This document shows, piece after piece, positions 1-7,609 of a DNA stretch of 64,000 bases. The first letter of the stretch is position 1, and every line of letters begins with the position of its first letter. The notes below the pieces were generated by a model. It searched no databases and was not told the origin of the DNA. It saw only the letters and a list, made by a program, of their open reading frames with translations. Origin of the DNA: Massariosphaeria phaeospora (lineage: Eukaryota > Ascomycota > Dothideomycetes > Pleosporales); the NCBI GenBank assembly GCA_011032825.1, contig JAADJZ010000019.1:372001-436000 (forward strand), given 5' to 3'. A program made the translations under genes and the position numbers.

Positions 1-1129
1 CTTTTCGCAAGTCGCCATGGGCGTGTACCTCAAGCTGCATCTGGAACAGGGAATCAACGGGCAAATACGCAAGGTCGTTGTTAAGGCGCATGGCGTAGTC
101 GGCAAGATGATGCCAGTCGTAGTCTGGGTCCAGTTCGTTTTTGGTGGCTTTACGGCACTCGGCTTCTGCCGCGGTGACCACACCGGGCAGTGTGCAGCGC
201 ACTTCATCATGGGCAGCGCATTCATCGGCTATGGCATCATCCTGACTATCCTGCTCCTAGTGGGGCAACTCTGGCTGCGGAGGTCCGGACGAAGCCAGGA
301 ATTTTTCGACTCGCTCGTAATCGCAGCATGGGGCTGTGTCAACACCTTCACCGAACATCGATGGGGCGGCCCTTGGGCCCACAACGACTTGCAGCACACG
401 TCTATGGGTATCATCTGGTGGGCCGCTGGGCTAGTCGGCGTTTGGCTGAGTCGCAAGAGAGACGGCAGGCCGAAGCGGAATCTAATCCCTGGAATCGTCA
501 TTTTGCTAACTGGTTGGGGTATGTCGGCTCACGCGCAGTCATTGCCACTGTCAAATATGGTCCATTCTATATTTGGCTACACACTAATGGCCGCTGGTCT
601 CTGTCGAATCATCGAAATCTCATTCGTACTCAGGGACCACAGTGCAACGACGAGCGACGGCTCCGACCCAAACAGCTTCCAGTACCTTACTCCGTTCCTG
701 CTCTACGCCTCGGGGTTTTTGTTCATGGGTGCAACCGAGGAACAGATGCAGCTTCTATCCGATTCTCACGTGACCCACGTCTCCTACGTCCTCATTCTCT
801 ACAGTATCGCATTCCTACTTTTCCTCTGTAAGTTACAAGACTCACTCCATAACGCAGTCATCCTAACAATATGACTAGTTGTCAACATGCTCCTCCATCT
901 CTATGCAGTACATGTCTGGGGCGAAACCTCCAAGTCCGACTCTGAGGCACCACGTGCTAACGGATACGCGGGCGCAAACGGGAGACCTAATGGCCATGCC
1001 GTGGCCCCAGGTGAGCGGAGAGTGCGCGATGCAGAAGAGTTTGAGCTCGACGGCCTTGTTTCCGATGATGAGGATGGAGAAAGTCCTATAGAAAGTAAAG
1101 AAAGACGGCCACTGATGTCTCAACATTAA
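1..1129 (+). CDS. YTP1: YTP1-like polytopic membrane protein, 3' part
   Basis: Exons <1..827 and 879..1129; the 51-bp intron has GTAAGT, a CTAAC branch point and TAG. The frame is open to base 1, so the true start lies outside the window (family members usually exceed 450 residues; about 355 codons are seen here). The protein has several hydrophobic segments and a conserved central block reading EHRWGGPWAHNDLQHT, then GIIWWAAGLVGVW and GWGMSAHAQ, which I recognise as the Ytp1 C-terminal domain. After the last membrane segment comes a hydrophilic, acidic cytosolic tail of about 70 residues. YTP1 is a fungal membrane protein whose biochemical role is not established. The downstream precursor gene is convergent, so the two do not share a promoter. 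Family assignment is from memory of the motif; the truncation is seen directly. Confidence 0.82.
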
Positions 1130-1594
1130 TGCGCGCTTCTCTTTTTTCACACTACCATCAAGTTTAGGGTTTGGCGCAATAATTAACAGTATCAACCGTT
1201 ATTGGAAGGGCCAGTTTGGAAACTTCAAGCGATTATTGGAGCGTTCATGCAGTAATATACCACCTAAGTTTTTTCTCTTTGGCGCAATATAATTTCTGCA
1301 CTGTTCATATTCCAAGGTCTCATTTGCATATCTGCGACTCGAATTGGCTTTTCCATGCTTTTTCCAGCCTCATTTGAATCAAGGACAGGACATAAAAACA
1401 AGTGGTAATACGTCCATTCCTACATCGAACCTACGTCTACCATCATCATACGCGCAACCTCATACCTATCTAGTCCTCCTTTCCCACCACTCTACATATA
1501 CCCCAGCTTGCTAAGCTAAACCACCCCCTTTAACCAACTGACTGCAGATTCCAGCACCCCCTCCCACCTCCGCTTTTCTCCAATCCAATCCCCT
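1130..1594. other. Intergenic, between convergent genes
   Basis: About 465 bp between the stop codons of the YTP1-like gene and the minus-strand precursor gene. It should hold both 3' untranslated regions. I see no convincing reading frame, RNA gene or repeat. Confidence 0.6.
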
Positions 1595-2366
1595 CTAGCC
1601 AAGCACATCCTCTGGATGCGCCTCCGCCTCCTCAACAAACGCCGCATACGCGCCTTTCACCGCGGGCGCGGGCTCGCGCGCCGTCTTGGAAAGGCCTTAG
1701 AGAGTTGGTGAGCTGAGCTGGGGTGCGCTAGCTGAAGCAAGTGGTTCATGCTTACCGTCGCGCTTCGAGGCTACGCCGATGAGCACGGTGGCGACGTCGG
1801 CGGTTGAGGGTGGGGCTGCTGGATGTGGGAGGTGGCGTTAGTCGATTCGTTCTTGGTGTGCCTTGGGGGGAAGAGAGAAAAGGAAGAGCGGGGACAGGGT
1901 AGGAGCGCATACCATGCCGTTTCTCGTCTGCGATGCCCAGGAGCACGGTTGCCACGTCCGCGGTAGAGGCGGAGTCGGAGTTGGAGGCTTCGACTGCTAA
2001 TCGTTTTATCAACACTGAACGAATCCGACACTGAGTGAATCCGACACCGCCGCCCAAAATATCAGGGAGCAGTAGCGTAGGAGTGGCGAGCGAGGCAGCA
2101 CAGCACAGCACAGCACTTACAGTCTCTCTTGTTCTTCTCCGCTACGCCGATGAGCACTGTGGCTACGTCCGCGACATCGACGTCGACGCCGTGCCAGGGA
2201 CCTGGGGGTGGGTGAGTGAGTGAGTAGGATGATGGGATGATGAGGGAAGGGGGATCGTACCGACGTCGGCGGTGTCGCTTGTTGCTGCCGGGCTAGATAT
2301 AGGGGCTGCGAGGGTGGGGAGCGCGGCGAAGAGGGCGGCGAGGAGGCGGAGGGAGAGGGTCTTCAT
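1595..2366 (-). CDS. Secreted Kex2-processed repeat protein (candidate RiPP precursor)
   Basis: Exons on the minus strand: 2366..2261, 2201..2121, 1993..1913, 1818..1756, 1695..1595; 432 nt, 143 aa. The donors are GTACGA, GTAAGT, GTATGC and GTAAGC and every intron is phase 1, so the frame closes exactly at TAG. Residues 1-21 form a signal peptide (MKTLSLRLLAALFAALP then TLAA). Three repeats follow, with ADVATVLIGVA, ADVATVLLGIA and ADVATVLIGVA, each followed within 2-5 residues by Lys-Arg. The C-terminal tail (KGAYAAFVEEAEAHPEDVLG) has no repeat. Signal peptide plus repeats ending in KR is the layout of fungal Kex2-processed precursors such as ustiloxin, phomopsin and victorin precursors. The head-to-head neighbour is a UstYa-family gene, whose enzymes modify such precursors. 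The repeats contain no Tyr, so the modified residues would differ from classic dikaritins. An alpha-pheromone precursor is less likely because no Trp/Cys-rich decapeptide is present. Gene structure is inferred; no transcript is available. Confidence 0.72.
1756..2201 (-). repeat. Three symmetric repeat exons, one core repeat each
   Basis: Exons 2201..2121 (81 nt), 1993..1913 (81 nt) and 1818..1756 (63 nt) each begin and end in phase 1 and each carry one copy of the ADVATVL-type repeat plus one Lys-Arg. The last two have tandem CAG acceptors (TTAGCAG at 2000-1994, CAGCAG at 1821-1816), so one residue may be optional. Copies could be added or lost as whole exons without breaking the frame. Confidence 0.7.
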
Positions 2367-3639
2367 GGTGATGGGAGGGTGGGGGGTTTGAGAGGTTGGT
2401 GAGGGGTGTGTGGGATAGATGGGTGGATGGATGAGTGAATGGATGGATGGACGAGAGAAAGAGAGGCAAGTTGGGGTTATATATAGGAGGAACGAACTAT
2501 TCCTTTCGGTCAGAGTTTTGCAGGACTGGTTTGCTTTGGTTTCCTTTGGTTGATCCGCTACCCATTTGCCGCATTCAGGAGGTGGGAGGCGCTGCACTGC
2601 AGATGCTATCTGGTCGCAGGGCCTGAGGGGGCAGGTCACAGGAGGTGGGGTGTACGTACGTGGGTGGGTGAGTTGCGTGCTGGATCAGGAGGGGGACGGG
2701 GAAGTGGATGGAGAGATGCGGTGCTTGCTAACTGAAAAACAGCGCGTGATCGATTATTGAGCATGCATATTTGCATGATAGGTAGGCATGTAGTCCAAAC
2801 GCTTTGATCCTTCGGTCTATCTATTTCGTTGCTATGGTGTTGAGCTGTGACGGAGGACGTCTGAGCGGGCTGAGTTGTTTCCACACCCGTTTAAGCCGTT
2901 TACTGAGTACACATCACAGCATATTCTCTGTGAAGAATCTTCACCGTCATCCATTGTTTGTCTTTCAACTGCGAAGAATAGTTCGCGGTGTTGAGGTCGC
3001 TGTTGCTGCAGTGTGGTTCAAGCGTAGCGTCGTGTGTCGTTGCTGGCGTCAGCATATCGCGTACTACCCCACACTGCACTATACACATGTACGGTGGTAG
3101 GCTGGATCCGCCTATGCGGAGGATAGGATATGCTACTAACGTATGCATGTATACATGTATGCAGCGTATCCTCCATCCCTATAGGTAATTCCCGGAATCA
3201 TGCAAGCAAGCCGATGTGGTAAGTCTTGGCTCGACCACCTACATGAGGAGATCTACTACTGCTGCATGCGCGAGGTATGTGCTTACGAGAGTGCGGAAGA
3301 GGTGGTTGTGTTGTGTACATCGGAGGTGGTGGGGCTGTTGTCTTCGGTGACTAACGACTGCTTGCATGCGTCGTGGTTTGCTTCGTGCATTCTGGAATGT
3401 TAACATTGACTTGAAGGGGAAAATGGTGCTTGTTGATGTCGGCATATCGTAGTTGTGTGAAGCGGGGTAGAGTGGGTGACAGCGATATATGCGCGTTGTT
3501 CTGGATCTGTCCGAGGGTAGATGGGTAGAGAAGAGGGTCGACTCTTTGGCGTCTGCACATTTCCTTCTCCCCCTCCCTTTTCTTTTCCAGCTCGGACACT
3601 GGGTTTCCTCTTGAATATCTCCTTGTCTCGTCACTTGAG
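2367..3639. other. Divergent promoter region of precursor and UstYa genes
   Basis: 1.27 kb between two head-to-head start codons. Several 60-100-codon frames exist here but none has recognisable motifs or plausible splicing, so I call no gene. It is the expected place for shared control of the two genes. GGAT/GTGA simple repeats lie at 2400-2450. No specific operator can be named from sequence alone. Confidence 0.5.
2477..2485 (-). promoter_or_regulatory. TATA box of the precursor gene
   Basis: TATATATAA on the minus strand, 111 bases before the proposed ATG at 2366. The distance suits a short fungal 5' leader and supports the chosen start. The sequence between holds GGAT-rich simple repeats (about 2410-2450). 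Confidence 0.5.
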
Positions 3640-4682
3640 ATGTTCTCCAAGACATTGAGCATGTTCCGCTCCAAAACAGTCTCTCAACACTACGCGCCTC
3701 TGGACGCTGAAGCCCTTCTCAAGACGCGGGACAGCTCTGAAGCTGACTCGGATGTCTACGTCCCATCGAGCCGTCACAGCAAGCTATACTCGTTAGCAAT
3801 GACTGCTGCTCTGTTTTTCTTTATGGCACTTTCGTTGCTGCTTGGAGTTGCGTCTATCTACGAAGATCCGTCAGTGGCGGAGTGTGTGGACAAGACGAGT
3901 ATCTGGTGTAAGTCCTCACTCTCAGGACAATACAACTCGGTCCATGCTGATTGTGGAATTCAATAGCGCCCGCAAATGCTGTCGTCAAGTACGAAGAGTT
4001 CGATTTCGACAATGAGTTTGGGCACAAGACGAAATATCGAGGGCCGCCGACGCCTGAGTTGGAAAAGGAGTGGGAGAAGTTGTGGTGGTGTAAGTGGTTA
4101 TACCCTTTTGATTCTTTCTGTTCGTTGCGTAATCTAATGCTGATGGGAGTTGCGAATTAGTTAACGGCGTACGCTTCCCAGCAGACAAGCTGAATTTGCT
4201 CAACCGTACCACAGATCTGGGAGCAGGTCGCAAGCCCCGCGAAGCTCTTGATGGCAAAGGCGGCTACCACGTCATGATTGACGTCTTCCACCAACTGCAC
4301 TGTCTTGTCAGTACAATCCAGTATATCCTCCCATTCCGGCAACGCCTAACTCATCCTCCAGAATCTCCTCCGCCAAGCGACATGGCTCCCCTACTACCGC
4401 ACACATACACACATCGTGCGCACGCCCGCTCCATTCTCCGACAGCGACGTCGGTATCCGGCTGCATCTGGATCATTGCATCGAGACTTTGAGGCTGACGC
4501 TCATGTGCCATGGAGACACGACGCCAAGTCTCATGATGGAGGATCCGGAGAGTCCGTTAGGAGTGAGCACGGATTTTAGCAGCCATCGCATGTGCAGGAA
4601 CTTCGAGGGGATTAGGGAGTGGACGAGGGAGAATCAGATTGTGGGGACGAAGGCGATGGAGTGGGAACCTGAGAAGAACTAA
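3640..4682 (+). CDS. UstYa-family oxidase (DUF3328)
   Basis: Exons 3640..3907, 3967..4089, 4161..4306 and 4362..4682, 285 aa. Donors are GTAAGT, GTAAGT and GTCAGT; all joins keep the frame. The protein has a cytosolic N-terminus of about 50 residues, one membrane segment near residues 52-72 (LAMTAALFFFMALSLLLGVA), then a lumenal domain. The two defining metal-binding motifs are intact: HQLHC near residues 175-179 and HLDHCIETLR about 40 residues later. The exon-1/2 join reads WSPANAVVKYEEFDF, matching the family's conserved block. UstYa proteins (UstYa/UstYb of ustiloxin, PhomY of phomopsin, CctP2/CctR of cyclochlorotine) oxidise, cyclise, hydroxylate or chlorinate secreted peptides. It lies head to head with the Lys-Arg repeat precursor, which makes that precursor the likely substrate (inference). 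No second UstYa, P450, methyltransferase or peptidase gene is seen beside it, so the set is minimal. Confidence 0.9.
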
Positions 4683-4825
4683 AGTTGAAATAGCCGTGTA
4701 GGTAGCACGTGCCTCGAACAATAACGGAATGAAATTAACTTTCTCATGGTAGATTGTTATTGTGTGTTACCGAATAGGCCTAGTATTCGTAGCTTCATGA
4801 CAACGCCTTGGCGTCACCGCACATA

Positions 4826-4991
4826 CAAAGGGCAAACTCCATAACTCTGGCGGTCACGTGCAGATAGGGGTAGGAACATCAAACTTTTTCGCACCAAAAT
4901 AAACGAGGGGCAGTTAATGCAGCACATCTGATTCGTCAGCGTCTCCGCTTGGCACGCACGTGAACGCCAGAGTTATTGAGCTTGCCCTTTG
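4826..4991. mobile_element. MITE-like element, 35-bp inverted repeats, TA target sites
   Basis: The left arm 4826-4860 and the right arm 4957-4991 are inverted repeats with 3 mismatches in 35 bases, starting CAAAGGGCAA. Each outer end is flanked by TA (4824-4825 and 4992-4993), the target duplication of Tc1/mariner elements. The 96-bp interior has no coding capacity. Each arm ends internally at a CACGTG palindrome (4855-4860, 4957-4962). The element is 166 bp, a typical MITE size, and sits in the promoter of the next gene, with a TATA-like TATATAA starting 4 bp after the right TA. Confidence 0.72.
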
Positions 4992-4996
4992 TATCA

Positions 4997-5003
4997 TATA
5001 TAA
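4997..5003 (+). promoter_or_regulatory. TATA-like box beside the MITE end
   Basis: TATATAA about 165 bases before the start codon at 5166. It lies just outside the right end of the inverted-repeat element, so the element forms the proximal promoter. Two to three copies of CACCTTG follow at about 5091-5108. Confidence 0.35.
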
Positions 5004-5165
5004 CGCATTCCCTGCGATCATGACGTATCCACTACAGAGTTTCTGATCAGTTCCGTCGGCTTTCAATTGACCAGCGAGAGAACTTTGCTGCACCTTGCAC
5101 CTTGCACCTTATACACTCACACTATCTCACCTCACGCTTTCCGTCCCAAACCCTACAGCAACCAA

Positions 5166-5950
5166 ATGGCTTCAAATACGAGCACCGATTTGCTATGCCC
5201 CGACTGGATATTCTCCAATAACAGCAATGTCCAGTGAGTTATTAAGCCATAGTCACGAAGAACAATACTAATCAATCCAGCGCATGCAAAGACCGCGGAT
5301 GGTTCACCGATTACACTCCATTCGAGTCTCTCGCAGGCTTCATCTATGGCGATAGTACCATGCCGGTCGCGGGAGTCGGTAATGTTGTACTTCCTGTGAA
5401 AAGGTCACCCAACGCATCCGGTCCCAATGCCCATGGAACGCTCCTTCTCAAAAATGTTCTCCATTGCCCATCTTCTATCTGCAACATCCTCGGATACAAT
5501 GAAGAGTTCGAATCGGATTATAGCGTCATGACAGGTCAGTCTACAAATGGGAGCTCTAAAGGATCAATCCGTGACTACCAGGGACGAAACGTAGCGTATT
5601 TCGATCCCAATCATCGCATGTTCAACATCAAGCTGAGCGGGCCACCTGTCGGACCAGTTACTGGACCAAGTACGTTATCAGCAGGCGGTTTGTACATGAT
5701 CAATGTGCTTTGGGCTGACACGGAGCGCCACCGTTGGGATACACATCAACAGAGCGTAGCCCGGGAACCTTCAAACGGACAACATTCCCAGTCTTGTGCG
5801 TCGTATACTACTGAGGAGAAACAATGGCTTAAGGACAACTATAGTGACGAGTACCACTTTCTTCAGCAGCATGGTCTAAGCATTTACAAGGAGGAAGACC
5901 GCGACGATGGACGAGCTATAGTCCGCCAGATTATGGCCCAGATGGAGTAA
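5166..5950 (+). CDS. Domesticated Pol-type beta-barrel domain protein, copy A
   Basis: Exons 5166..5233 and 5281..5950 (47-bp intron, GTGAGT and CCAG), 245 aa. The N-terminus reads LCPDWIFSNNSNVHACKDRGWF, then YGDSTMPVAGVGNVVLPVK and LKNVLHCPSSICNILG. This follows the beta-barrel domain found next to the protease of TNT1-94/copia-type Pol proteins (WI-D-SGA..H..CxDR..F, xGDG..LPV.G.GTV, L.NVLxVPSL..NLLS). The catalytic Asp-Ser-Gly is replaced by Ser-Asn-Asn, and no integrase or reverse transcriptase follows, so this is not an active element. The C-terminus (KQWLKDNYSDEYHFLQQHGL) is shared with the next gene, and the two are tandem paralogues. Function is unknown; an adopted host gene is an inference from the intact frame and conserved intron position. 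Confidence 0.7.
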
Positions 5951-6228
5951 GATTAGTAGAGGACAGATCAGCAACCCGCTGGACGCCCGGACTGGACACA
6001 TTGCCCAAAGGTTTGTATACCTCTTGCAATGGGCTTCATTTGTTTTCAGTATGTGTTGAGTGGTCTTGGTTTTGTGGGGCTTTGAGCTACCAGAACTATG
6101 GTTCGTCTAAATAGCCACATATACAATTTGTCTCCCACCTTCCCTTTCGCAAATATACCACCGTCACTCTCTCCTCAACATATGAAGCCTACTCTCCATT
6201 TCAAGTCCAACAGCAACTAACGATATAT

Positions 6229-7304
6229 ATGGCTTCAAGCTCATCCGATCGGCTATGCCCAGATTGGGTCTTCGCCAAATTGAGCAATGTCCAGTAAGAT
6301 CCCGTCCAAAGACTTATTAGAGACTGTTTAACATGAACGGCAGTCTATGCAAGGACCGCGGTTGGTTCACCGACTACATCCCCTTTCACTCTTTCGTCAT
6401 GTCAACCAATGCCAAAAATTCAGTCTTTATCGGAGATGAAGAAAGACAGTGGGTTGCGGGCATAGGTACTGTGGCTCTGCCCGTGAAGAAGTCCCCAGGC
6501 CGCACAGGATCCGGTACCAACGTACACCTTGTTCTCCACAACGTCGTTCACTGTCCATCCCTCATATGTAATGTCTTTAGCAACGCTGCTGCATCCGGCC
6601 AAGGCTATAGTATCGACCTCACCGAAACCGGAAAGACCAGAGGCAAGATCACGGATACAGAAGGGCATACCATGGCACACTTCGGTCCAAACAAGGCCTA
6701 CCACCAGATCCTGCTGAGTGGGCACACACCTGGTCCACTCGTAGAAAACAGATTCCTAATGAGCGGCTTGATGGCAGTGGTACACTGGCCACCACGAGAA
6801 TATGTACGCTTGAAAGCATACAAACAGGGTCATCCTGTTTCCCCTCCAAATCTCTCTTTGTCAACAAGGAATCTGGAAATAAAGTATTACGAAAGTAAAA
6901 AGTTTAAGGAGATCGGTATGCCATACGCGGAATACGTGAAATCGCGGGTTCAGCCTTACAAAAGGGATGTATACCACCTTCTACGGGACCGTGAATTGAA
7001 CCTTTTCAAGGAAGACGACCGCGCCAAAGCTAGGGCTGTGATCCGAGAATTCATAGACTCTCAAAATCAAAAGATCGTCGGGGCATTGAAGGTGGAGCCC
7101 ATTACACCTACTATCGAGCATGCATCTTCAGCATCCGGCGGAAACCAGACGAAGAACTTGGCCGATTGTCTCTTCATCGGAAATACCGTACGCATGGTCA
7201 AGGAACATTTCGGCACTGCGGACAACTTCCTGCACGAGTTTGGGCTGGATCCTTCTGAGCTCGACCAATGGAAAATGGCGCGGCGATCGCAGGAGGAATG
7301 TTGA
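6229..7304 (+). CDS. Domesticated Pol-type beta-barrel domain protein, copy B
   Basis: Exons 6229..6293 and 6344..7304; the intron sits at the same codon (Val-His junction) and phase as in copy A. About 341 aa. It shares LCPDW(V/I)F, SNVH.CKDRGWFTDY, the GIGTVALPVKK block, the NVVHCPSLICN block and a C-terminal KRDVYHLLRDRELNLFKEDDR segment with copy A. Positions equivalent to the protease Asp-Ser-Gly read Ala-Lys-Leu. It has an extra C-terminal region of about 90 residues. Identity to copy A is clear but not high, so the duplication is old. The stop at 7302-7304 is followed in the +1 frame by a D/S/C-rich repeat ending at 7498, so a single-base difference may have cut off an acidic tail. The 278-bp gap from copy A holds nothing else I can name. 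Confidence 0.68.
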
Positions 7305-7333
7305 AGGATGAGAAGGAGTTGACAAGCGATTTG

Positions 7334-7426
7334 GATGACTGCGACGATTACTCTGATAGCAGTTGTGATGGCGACTGCGACGATGACTCTAATAGCAGTC
7401 CTGATGGCGACTGCGAAGAGTACTCC
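7334..7426 (+). repeat. In-phase acidic minisatellite
   Basis: Units of 33, 36 and about 24 nt (7334-7366, 7367-7402, 7403-7426) encode D-D/G-D-C-D-D-x-S-D/N-S-S in the frame one base off from copy B. Unit lengths are multiples of three and third-base changes are conservative, as expected of a coding repeat. The frame runs on to a stop at 7496-7498 through DEEDSDEEDED. Confidence 0.55.
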
Positions 7427-7609
7427 AAGCACGGCTCTGAAAACGGTTCTGGAAACGGCTTTGATGAGGAAGATAGCGACGAGGAAGACGAAGACTAGGA
7501 AGATGACCATGTTCAAATGCCTTTATGTCGTTAATGCCCGAGGGAACACACCACTGTAGGATGCTACGGTCCCATGATATTGAAGAGATAGCATCAACGC
7601 ATCACCGCA

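Noticed and set aside
1595..2366. Alpha-pheromone precursor as an explanation for the Lys-Arg repeats
   Set aside because: Ascomycete alpha-pheromones are Trp/Cys/Pro-rich peptides of about 10-13 residues with STE13-type spacers; the repeats here are aliphatic and the neighbour is a UstYa gene.
2804..3403. Plus-strand frames of 66-98 codons between the precursor and UstYa genes
   Set aside because: No motif, no plausible splicing into a longer protein, and they overlap frames on the other strand; treated as promoter DNA.
5166..7304. Active LTR retrotransposon
   Set aside because: Only the beta-barrel domain is present, the protease Asp is replaced, and there is no reverse transcriptase, integrase, primer-binding site or LTR.
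7067..7516. Minus-strand 149-codon frame with very hydrophobic repeats
   Set aside because: It is the antisense of the Asp/Ser-coding minisatellite; GAC/GAT read backwards gives Val/Ile.
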